This document shows positions 1 to 4,440 of a DNA stretch of 6,368 bases, piece after piece. A model generated the notes under the pieces. It was not told the origin of the DNA. It saw nothing but the letters and a program-made list of their open reading frames with translations, and searched no databases. Origin of the DNA: CAZJZH01 sp964550465. Lineage in GTDB: Bacteria; Patescibacteriota; Patescibacteriia; JACRDY01. The translations under genes and the position numbers were made by a program. How positions within the stretch are numbered: position 1 is the stretch's first letter; each line of letters opens with the position of its first letter. Where the stretch lies: positions 1 through 6,368 of the forward strand of contig CAZJZH010000051.1 in NCBI GenBank assembly GCA_964550465.1, given 5' to 3'.

Positions 1-741
1 GTTGAGGGTGACTCGGCTGGTGGCTCCGCTAAGCAGGGGCGCAACCGTGACTTCCAGGCCATCTTGCCGCTGCGCGGTAAAATCCTCAACGTCGAACGAG
101 CTCGGATTGATAAGATGTTGGCCAACAACGAGCTGAAGTCGCTGATTATCGCTTTGGGCACCAACTTTGGTGAGCAGTTTGATATTGAAAAAATGCGTTA
201 CAACCGCATCGTCATCATGACTGACGCTGACGTCGACGGCGCCCACATCCGTACCCTACTCCTGACGCTGTTTTTCCGCTATTTCCCTGACATTATTAAA
301 CAGGGTCATCTGTTTATCGCCCAGCCACCGCTGTTCTCTGTCAAAGTAGGTAAAGACATGCGCTGGGCCTTTAGTGATGAGGAGCGCGACGCTGCTATTG
401 CTGAGCTGACCAAAGGTAAGGATGTCCAAGTGTTTGAAGGTGCAGAAGACATTACTGACCAAACAGCCGAAGAAGCAGAAGAAGCAGCGGCCGCCAAAGC
501 CGCTAGTGATGCTAAGAAGGTTAAGGTCAATATCCAACGCTACAAGGGTTTGGGTGAAATGAACCCTGAGCAGTTGTGGGAAACTACTATGGATCCGGCC
601 CATCGCGTCATGAAGCAGGTAACGATTGATGATGCTGCCAAGGCTGATGAAATCTTTGATATCTTGATGGGTACAGAAGTGTCATCACGTAAGCGGTTTA
701 TTCAGACGCATGCCACGACGGTTAAGAATCTTGATATTTAA
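1..741 (+). CDS. gyrB: DNA gyrase subunit B, C-terminal part (5' end outside window)
   Basis: ATPase subunit of the type IIA topoisomerase that, with GyrA, introduces negative supercoils. Only the last 246 residues are present; the frame is open from base 1. The fragment starts inside the TOPRIM domain with VEGDSAGGSAKQ (the glutamate at residue 2 is the conserved acidic catalytic residue). The second TOPRIM motif, DADVDGAHIRTLLL, begins at residue 75 and supplies the metal-binding DxD. The GyrA-contact tail follows with QRYKGLGEMNPEQLWETTMDP at about 179-199 and ends NLDI-TAA. Between TOPRIM and tail (about residues 146-173) lies an acidic, alanine-rich stretch that looks like a lineage-specific linker; no large gram-negative-type insertion is seen. 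ParE shares these motifs. The EQLWETTMDP wording and the ...NLDI end favour GyrB, but without the N-terminal half ParE cannot be fully excluded. A terminator follows 22 bases after the stop. Confidence 0.9.
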   Translation, partial: VEGDSAGGSAKQGRNRDFQAILPLRGKILNVERARIDKMLANNELKSLIIALGTNFGEQFDIEKMRYNRIVIMTDADVDGAHIRTLLLTLFFRYFPDIIKQGHLFIAQPPLFSVKVGKDMRWAFSDEERDAAIAELTKGKDVQVFEGAEDITDQTAEEAEEAAAAKAASDAKKVKVNIQRYKGLGEMNPEQLWETTMDPAHRVMKQVTIDDAAKADEIFDILMGTEVSSRKRFIQTHATTVKNLDI

Positions 742-762
742 TTTTTTCTGACTGATAGATAG

Positions 763-795
763 ACCTCCTGACCGATACCGCGTTGGGAGGTTTTT
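763..795 (+). terminator. Rho-independent terminator of gyrB
   Basis: A 6-bp stem ACCTCC (763-768) / GGAGGT (786-791), with a weaker inner GAC/GTT pairing, runs directly into TTTTT at 791-795. It lies 22 bases past the gyrB stop and on the same strand. Confidence 0.75.
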
Positions 796-825
796 CCGTT
801 CATCGCCGCAAAGCGGCGTGAACGG
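796..825. repeat. Intergenic hairpin 1 (13 bp, AAA triloop)
   Basis: CCGTTCA (796-802) pairs with TGAACGG (819-825). After one unpaired T (803), CGCCGC (804-809) pairs with GCGGCG (813-818) across an AAA loop. It starts immediately after the gyrB terminator T-run. No T-run follows, so it is not an obvious terminator. It could protect the gyrB 3' end or be a small dispersed repeat. Confidence 0.6.
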
Positions 826-859
826 ATCAGCTCACTCCGCAAGGCGGAGATGAGCTGAT
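826..859. repeat. Intergenic hairpin 2 (15 bp, AAG triloop), abutting hairpin 1
   Basis: ATCAGCTCA (826-834) pairs perfectly with TGAGCTGAT (851-859), and CTCCGC (835-840) with GCGGAG (844-849) across an AAG loop, with one unpaired A (850). It begins on the very next base after hairpin 1 and has the same design: outer stem, single bulge, 6-bp G+C-rich inner stem, 3-base purine loop. The outer-stem sequences differ, so the shape is shared more than the sequence. Confidence 0.6.
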
Positions 860-906
860 GATTGACCGTTAACTATTAATTATTAACTAATGGTGGTTAT
901 TGCGCC

Positions 907-936
907 TGTAGGGGTGATTCATGAATCGCCCCTACA
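907..936. repeat. 30-bp palindromic repeat
   Basis: TGTAGGGG (907-914) and CCCCTACA (929-936) flank GATTCATGAATC (916-927), itself a perfect palindrome. The only departure is T915 opposite G928, a wobble in RNA. All 15 positions of each arm can therefore pair, with no loop in the DNA. This build (AGGGG...CCCCT around a central ATTCATGAAT) resembles dispersed palindromic repeats found in many bacterial genomes; that likeness is from memory and not checked. It sits in an AT-rich, gene-free stretch with no transposase nearby. Confidence 0.65.
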
Positions 937-1023
937 CAGCAGGTTGTATCCCTTATTAACCGCTATCCCCCAGAGCACTGTCAAAAAGATATCCTTTTAT
1001 AGCTTTACAAGATTTTCTCAGTA

Positions 1024-1076
1024 TAAAAAGAACGCCCCCATCTTCGCTCCTGCGGAGCTACGATGGGGGCGCTTTT
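1024..1076 (-). terminator. Bidirectional rho-independent terminator of the acidic-protein gene
   Basis: CGCCCCCATC (1033-1042) pairs with GATGGGGGCG (1062-1071), a 10-bp G+C-rich stem. Inside it a second hairpin, GCTCC (1046-1050) / GGAGC (1054-1058), is capped by TGC. Read on the minus strand it is followed by TTCTTTTTATA; on the plus strand by CTTTTAA. It lies 18 bases beyond the stop of the minus-strand gene ending at 1089. It also insulates that gene from gyrB, which converges on it. Confidence 0.85.
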
Positions 1077-1088
1077 AATGTTTTGAAA

Positions 1089-2078
1089 CTAGGCGGCGGC
1101 AGCGGACTTGGCGGGTTCGGTGAAGACAAGGCCGAACCACTCGTCTTTGAAGAAGAAGTCCTCGTCGTCGATGTCGTAGCCGCTGAGATACCAATCCAAC
1201 AGCTCCAGCTGACGGCGCTCTTCCTGGGCCTCCAACTGGTCGATAGCGGCTTCCATATCCATCTCGGCCAGCTGTTCATTGACCTCGGCCATCTGGTCGA
1301 GCCACTCCTCGGCCGTCATGCGGTTATCACCCGCCACCTCCCAGTCGAAGATCTGACGGAAGGGATTCATGCCGTTCTTCTGCCGCGGCGTCAGCGGCTG
1401 GGCGCAGTGCGAACGGATATCGTTTTTTGCACGATACCGCTTACTGATGCGCTGCCCAGACCGCTTACCATCGCATTCGATGGCATCGCGCGGGATATTA
1501 CCATTACCCGCTTTGCGGCAGAGGCCAACAAAGGACATCCTCGCTGCCTCGACCTGTTCCTGAACCTCCTCCCAGTCGTCCTCCTCGACCAACTGGGAGG
1601 ACATGCCAACCGCCAAATACGGTTCCTCATAGTCGAACTCGCCGGGGAATGGCTCGAAGCCGTAATAGGCTTCGTCAGCCTCGCCTTCAGCAAGACATGC
1701 CGCCGTGACTGTGGCGTGGTTATCGAGCACCACGTCTTCAGTGCCCAGCGGCTGGCCGTCGTCGTAGGGGCCATCGTCCGAATGATTGAAGCTAATCGCT
1801 TCCTCGTCGATGACACCATAGCGAACATAATCCCACTCGTCCAAAACCCGCTCACACCGAGCCTGGTCATGGACGCTGCGGCAGTGGATCAGATGAAAGC
1901 CGTGAGGAACGGCCGCATCCGACAACTCGTCATCAGTCAGGATTTCTTCCATGACCGGGACGAATTTGCCGTCGTCACCACGCGGCTGCCGGGATTCCGT
2001 GCTACACGGCCGCGGCTTAAAGCCGGCCTGGCTGGATCGCACCTTGCGATGACCACAATTCTGGAAATTGTAATGCAC
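1089..2078 (-). CDS. Unrecognised acidic 329-aa protein
   Basis: I do not recognise a family. Visible in the protein: a basic N-terminus with C8, H10 and C25; a H-x-x-H-C-x3-H-x4-C cluster at 62-75 that could bind metal; a 93-residue stretch (87-179) with 27 Asp/Glu and no Lys or Arg; a basic, Cys-containing stretch at 180-241; an acidic, probably helical/coiled segment at about 255-293; and a Phe/Asp-rich end (DEDFFF, 305-310) finishing in poly-Ala. By hand count there are about 70 Asp/Glu against 32 Lys/Arg. No signal peptide or membrane span is seen, so it is probably cytoplasmic. Start: GTG at 2078, with GGGGTGA ending 4 bases upstream. A TTG at 2096 with AGGAG 7 bases upstream is a real alternative and would add six residues. 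It has its own near-consensus promoter and a strong terminator. A long plus-strand frame opposes it but lacks expression signals and reads as a shadow. Confidence 0.7.
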   Translation of the reverse strand: MHYNFQNCGHRKVRSSQAGFKPRPCSTESRQPRGDDGKFVPVMEEILTDDELSDAAVPHGFHLIHCRSVHDQARCERVLDEWDYVRYGVIDEEAISFNHSDDGPYDDGQPLGTEDVVLDNHATVTAACLAEGEADEAYYGFEPFPGEFDYEEPYLAVGMSSQLVEEDDWEEVQEQVEAARMSFVGLCRKAGNGNIPRDAIECDGKRSGQRISKRYRAKNDIRSHCAQPLTPRQKNGMNPFRQIFDWEVAGDNRMTAEEWLDQMAEVNEQLAEMDMEAAIDQLEAQEERRQLELLDWYLSGYDIDDEDFFFKDEWFGLVFTEPAKSAAAA

Positions 2079-2080
2079 TT

Positions 2081-2108
2081 CTTCACCCCTTTCCAAAGGT
2101 TAGCTCCT
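2081..2108 (-). promoter_or_regulatory. Tandem ribosome-binding sites in the leader of the acidic-protein gene
   Basis: On the minus strand AGGAG (2108-2104) lies 7 bases before TTG (2096), and AAAGGGGTGA (2092-2083) lies 4 bases before GTG (2078). CCTT and AAGG around 2098-2089 can form a small hairpin (CCTT-TGGA-AAGG) that buries the second site. This pair of sites decides the start. The second is preferred because codons between the two starts spell ERGEE, typical of a translated Shine-Dalgarno region. Confidence 0.45.
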
Positions 2109-2160
2109 GCGGCGGTATTGCCTAGTTTTTATACCTGTTTTCTCAAAGAACAATTATTAC

Positions 2161-2189
2161 AATATAGCATATTTAAGAAAATAAGTCAA
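2161..2189 (-). promoter_or_regulatory. Near-consensus sigma-70-type promoter for the acidic-protein gene
   Basis: On the minus strand: -35 TTGACT (2189-2184), a 17-base spacer, then -10 TATATT (2166-2161), preceded by TGC, which gives an extended -10. Transcription would start near 2154, leaving a leader of about 75 bases. AACCT-TT-AGGTT (2188-2199) is a small inverted repeat overlapping the upstream edge of the -35 and could be an operator. Confidence 0.8.
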
Positions 2190-2222
2190 CCTTTAGGTTA
2201 TAATTGCTTTATATTTAGCCAA

Positions 2223-2254
2223 AAATACAAGATCCCGCGGCTATGGGCGGGATC
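2223..2254 (-). terminator. Terminator-like hairpin upstream of the acidic-protein promoter
   Basis: GATCCCGC (2231-2238) and GCGGGATC (2247-2254) form a perfect 8-bp stem with an 8-base loop. Read on the minus strand it is followed by TTGTATTTTT (2230-2221). No protein gene ends just upstream on that strand; the nearest candidate transcript is the folded region at 2276-2396. Confidence 0.6.
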
Positions 2255-2275
2255 AAAGGCATGTGTAGTTTTCTG

Positions 2276-2396
2276 CCCCAGAGACGGTTCCCCCAAATAG
2301 TAGGGAACAGGTGGATGATGGTAGGCTTTCGAGCAGTGATACACGGCTGTGTATGTAGTAACTGTACGCCTGATAGCAGCATCCGTACAGTCTCTG
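2276..2396 (-). ncRNA. Possible structured RNA, family unknown
   Basis: About 120 bases without a convincing ORF but with nested perfect stems. A closing stem CAGAGAC (2279-2285) / GTCTCTG (2390-2396) encloses three hairpins: GTTCCC (2287-2292) / GGGAAC (2303-2308); ATACAC (2339-2344) / GTGTAT (2349-2354) with a 4-base loop; and CTGTACG (2362-2368) / CGTACAG (2384-2390), extended inside by GAT/ATC. The closing stem and the last hairpin compete for one base (2390). The minus strand is preferred because the hairpin at 2231-2254, followed by a T-rich run, would end such a transcript. No strong promoter is seen: only a weak TG-T-TATACA on the minus strand near 2409-2401. It matches no tRNA, tmRNA, SRP, RNase P or 6S signature that I can see. 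It could instead be a processed 3' part of the upstream mRNA, or a decayed repeat. Confidence 0.3.
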
Positions 2397-2402
2397 CCTG
2401 TG

Positions 2403-2434
2403 TATAACAAAACACCCCTGCCATAGGGGTGTTT
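2403..2434 (-). terminator. Rho-independent terminator of the 69-aa membrane protein gene
   Basis: AAACACCCCT (2410-2419) and AGGGGTGTTT (2425-2434) form a perfect 10-bp stem with a 5-base loop. On the minus strand it continues TTTTGTTAT. It lies about 25 bases beyond the stop at 2460. On the plus strand no T-run of useful length follows, so it is taken as a minus-strand terminator. Confidence 0.8.
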
Positions 2435-2459
2435 GGAAATGTGACAATCGTTGACTCGG

Positions 2460-2669
2460 TTATTTAAGCCGGTCAAAAATATCGGCCAGGCTGTCCGGCC
2501 AATCGCTCTCCAGTTGATCAGCGCTGCTGATGTAGCGACTGGGAGGATTCTCCACTGTCATGTCGTCGGCCACAAATACCAAGAGCAGCAGACTGAGAAT
2601 TGTGCCGATGACAATTAATAAACCGTACCAGTTAAAATTATTCTGCGGCCCATGATTGCGCCTGCGCAT
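2460..2669 (-). CDS. Small single-span membrane protein, 69 aa, hypothetical
   Basis: No family recognised. The N-terminus is basic (MRRRNHGPQN), followed by one hydrophobic span at about 14-33 (WYGLLIVIGTILSLLLLVFV), then a short acidic tail with little hydrophobicity (ADD..., 34-69, ending FDRLK). By the positive-inside rule the N-terminus is cytoplasmic and the tail external. No lipobox or signal-peptidase site is apparent, so it is probably an anchored protein. Start: a longer reading from TTG at 2678 is rejected because GGAGG (2683-2679) would touch that codon. The same GGAGG lies 9 bases before ATG at 2669, a normal distance. It has its own promoter and terminator, so it is probably transcribed alone. 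Confidence 0.75.
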   Translation of the reverse strand: MRRRNHGPQNNFNWYGLLIVIGTILSLLLLVFVADDMTVENPPSRYISSADQLESDWPDSLADIFDRLK

Positions 2670-2698
2670 CGCCTGCAACCTCCAATGTTGGAATGAAC

Positions 2699-2714
2699 GT
2701 ATATTGCAATATAC
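2699..2714. promoter_or_regulatory. 16-bp perfect palindrome over the -10 region, possible operator
   Basis: GTATATTG (2699-2706) is followed directly by its reverse complement CAATATAC (2707-2714). The palindrome contains the -10 element of the small membrane protein promoter and its probable start point, the classic place for a dimeric repressor to bind. No regulator gene is adjacent; the nearest is the TrmB-like gene at 4441-5208. Confidence 0.5.
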
Positions 2715-2736
2715 CCTACCGCCTATCTTTTGTCAA
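2708..2736 (-). promoter_or_regulatory. Consensus promoter for the 69-aa membrane protein gene
   Basis: On the minus strand: a perfect -35 TTGACA (2736-2731), a 17-base spacer and -10 TATATT (2713-2708). Predicted start is near 2701, giving a leader of about 31 bases that includes GGAGG. The -35 lies only about 30 bases beyond the stop of the upstream RNase gene. Confidence 0.8.
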
Positions 2737-2766
2737 ATATGGGCCCGCGAAAAGCTCTGTAGCTGT

Positions 2767-4128
2767 TTATAAACTATGCCGCTGGTCCTTGGCAGGGACC
2801 ACTGCTGTCACTCCCCTGCTCTGCAGCTTCTGAGCTAAGGCCTGAGCAGCTGGCGGTTCACCATGGACAATAAAAACTTTCTGGGGCTGAGGTTGTTTGA
2901 CTGCTTCTAGCCAACGCAGCAACTTTGGCTGGTCAGCATGTGAAGAGTAGCCGCCAATGGCAGAGATGTGACAGCGCACCGGAATGCGGTCATCATCCAC
3001 CATCACAAAGCGGGCGCCGTCCAGTAACTTACGGCCCAGTCCGCCTTTGGGCTGATACGAGATAATCAACAAATGACTATTTGGGTCTGGCAGATAGCGT
3101 TTGAGGTGATGCATCATCCGTCCACCAACCAGCATACCACTGCCGGCCAAGATGACTTTCGGTGGATTGGTGCTGTTAATCTTTTTTGATTGCTGCACCG
3201 TCTTGGTGTACTGCAAGCCGGGGAAATTAAACAGGTCATCACCGGCTTGAATCAGCGCCTTTGATTCTTTGTCGTAATACTTAGTGTATTTTTTATAGAC
3301 CGCCGTGGCAGCAATAGCCAGCGGACTATCGACATAGATTGGCACATCAGGCACGATGTCGTTTTCTACCAGGTGATTGAGCTCATAGAGTACTTCCTGG
3401 GTTCGCTCTAGAGCAAAGGCCGGGATCATCAGGGTACCACCACGCTTGACTGACTGCTCCACCGCCTGCTGCAGTAATTGCAGCCGTTGACTGGCCGGTT
3501 CATGCACGCGGTTGCCATAGGTTGACTCGACCACTACATAATCCGCGCCAACCGCTGGCTCAGTGTCACGGACAATCGGCGCGGGTGGATTACCCAGGTC
3601 ACCAGAGAACAGGACTGTTTTGCGGTCACTACCGCGTCCTACGGTCAGTCGCGCAAAGGCTGAGCCGAGGATATGGCCAGCATCAAACAACTCCACCGTC
3701 ACATCATCAGTCACCCGCTTGGTCTGATGATACGGTACTGCTACCATCTGCCGCACTGCTTGGGTAACATGCTTATTTTCATAGACCGGTGGTCGCTGGT
3801 CTTTCTTTGCTTCCCACCAAATCACCTTGGCCGAATCACGCAGCATCACGGCTGCAAAATCTCGCGTGGCGGCGGTGCAAAAAATAGAGCCGCGAAAGCC
3901 GTCTTTAACCAGCTTAGGCAACCGACCACAGTGGTCCATATGCGCATGGGTCAAGACCACCGCGTCGATACTTTTCGGATCAAAGGGGAAGTCGTCCGCG
4001 TTTTCTTCTTCGGCAAACTTACGGCCCTGAAACATGCCACAGTCAATCAAAAGGCGGCTGTGGTCAGTGTCAATCAAATGGCATGAGCCCGTCACTTCCC
4101 GAGCCGCGCCATGGAAGGTGATGTGCAT
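2767..4128 (-). CDS. Metallo-beta-lactamase/beta-CASP family RNA nuclease
   Basis: A 453-aa bacterial relative of the CPSF73/Ysh1 mRNA nucleases (the TTHA0252 type), expected to cut or trim RNA in the cytoplasm with two zinc ions. All catalytic motifs are visible: D29 (LLIDCG), HAHMDH at 61-66, H152 (DAGHILGSA), D177 (FSGDLG), E201 (ESTYGNR, beta-CASP motif A), H397 (YSSHAD, motif B) and H422 (VHGE, motif C). The beta-CASP insert occupies about 205-385 and includes AGSGML at 328-333. Length fits the family and no KH or extra C-terminal domain is present, so this is the short form and not RNase J. ATG at 4128 lies 2 bases after the stop of the upstream 84-aa gene. No Shine-Dalgarno is seen, so translation is probably coupled. 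No clear terminator follows the TAA. Exact RNA target and polarity cannot be read from sequence. Confidence 0.92.
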   Translation of the reverse strand: MHITFHGAAREVTGSCHLIDTDHSRLLIDCGMFQGRKFAEEENADDFPFDPKSIDAVVLTHAHMDHCGRLPKLVKDGFRGSIFCTAATRDFAAVMLRDSAKVIWWEAKKDQRPPVYENKHVTQAVRQMVAVPYHQTKRVTDDVTVELFDAGHILGSAFARLTVGRGSDRKTVLFSGDLGNPPAPIVRDTEPAVGADYVVVESTYGNRVHEPASQRLQLLQQAVEQSVKRGGTLMIPAFALERTQEVLYELNHLVENDIVPDVPIYVDSPLAIAATAVYKKYTKYYDKESKALIQAGDDLFNFPGLQYTKTVQQSKKINSTNPPKVILAGSGMLVGGRMMHHLKRYLPDPNSHLLIISYQPKGGLGRKLLDGARFVMVDDDRIPVRCHISAIGGYSSHADQPKLLRWLEAVKQPQPQKVFIVHGEPPAAQALAQKLQSRGVTAVVPAKDQRHSL

Positions 4129-4130
4129 GC

Positions 4131-4385
4131 TTATAACCGTTTAAATAGTTGGCGCGGACTGCGCTTCTTACGGCGGAGCTTGATCAACTCTAATGCCGCT
4201 ACCACGATAAAGACAATCTGCAAGATAATAAAAATCCAGTCACCTAAGTAGCTACTGTAGGCCAGCAAGCACAGACCACCAATGATAAAGACCCAATCCT
4301 GCTTTTGTTCATTTTTTAGTAAGACACCGATACTGATAGCGATTAAGCCAAGGATGCCAAAGAGGCGAAAGATGATTGTTTCCAT
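4131..4385 (-). CDS. Small three-span membrane protein, 84 aa, hypothetical
   Basis: Function unknown. Three hydrophobic segments are visible: about 5-22, 31-46 and 49-70, the last containing GDWIFIILQIVF. They are separated by short loops (KNEQKQD at 24-30; YLGD near 46-49), and the tail is strongly basic (RRKKRSPRQLFKRL). The layout vaguely recalls PQ-loop-like small membrane proteins, but this is an impression, not an assignment. Start: ATG at 4385; a longer frame to 4481 runs through the terminator and antisense to the regulator gene and is rejected. There is no Shine-Dalgarno, and a TACAAT -10 lies only 8 bases upstream, so the mRNA may be leaderless or nearly so. It is first in a two-gene unit with the RNase, 2 bases apart, which hints at a linked role such as membrane placement of RNA decay (inference). 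Confidence 0.72.
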   Translation of the reverse strand: METIIFRLFGILGLIAISIGVLLKNEQKQDWVFIIGGLCLLAYSSYLGDWIFIILQIVFIVVAALELIKLRRKKRSPRQLFKRL

Positions 4386-4393
4386 ATAGTGGT

Positions 4394-4423
4394 ATTGTAG
4401 CAAAATAAAAAAGCCTCGACCAA
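4394..4423 (-). promoter_or_regulatory. Candidate promoter for the membrane protein-RNase operon, overlapping a terminator
   Basis: On the minus strand: -35-like TTGGTC (4423-4418, three of six consensus bases), an 18-base spacer and -10 TACAAT (4399-4394). The start would fall around 4387-4385, at the ATG itself. The -35 lies inside the loop and stem of the upstream gene's terminator. The -10 is good and the -35 is weak. Confidence 0.45.
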
Positions 4424-4437
4424 TGGCCGAGCTTTTT
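4402..4437 (-). terminator. Bidirectional terminator after the TrmB-like gene
   Basis: AAAAAG (4408-4413) pairs with CTTTTT (4432-4437). After one unpaired C (4414), CTCG (4415-4418) pairs with CGAG (4428-4431), with a 9-base loop. The minus strand continues TTTTTTATTTT, just 3 bases past the regulator's stop codon. The plus strand also ends in TTTTT but has no gene to terminate. Confidence 0.75.
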
Positions 4438-4440
4438 ATC

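Noticed and set aside
937..1020. Possible promoter or small gene between the palindrome and the terminator
   Set aside because: AT-rich, but no -35/-10 pair at proper spacing and no frame with a ribosome-binding site was found.
1083..2300. 405-aa open frame on the plus strand opposite the acidic-protein gene
   Set aside because: It has no promoter, no ribosome-binding site and an improbable hydrophobic, repetitive composition. It also runs through the minus-strand promoter, leader and upstream hairpin. The minus-strand frame has all the expression signals, so this is an antisense shadow.
2276..2396. tRNA-like cloverleaf (7-bp closing stem with three arms)
   Set aside because: Arm spacing is far too long, there is no TTCGAAT-type T-loop or CCA end, and the middle hairpins do not fit D or anticodon arms.
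2198..2476. 92-aa minus-strand frame across the folded intergenic region
   Set aside because: It spans two terminator hairpins, has no ribosome-binding site, and its composition looks like translated non-coding sequence.
2740..2766. Terminator for the RNase gene (AGCT-ACAG-AGCT followed by TTTT on the minus strand)
   Set aside because: The stem is only 4 bp, too weak to call; the operon may read through into the small membrane protein gene.
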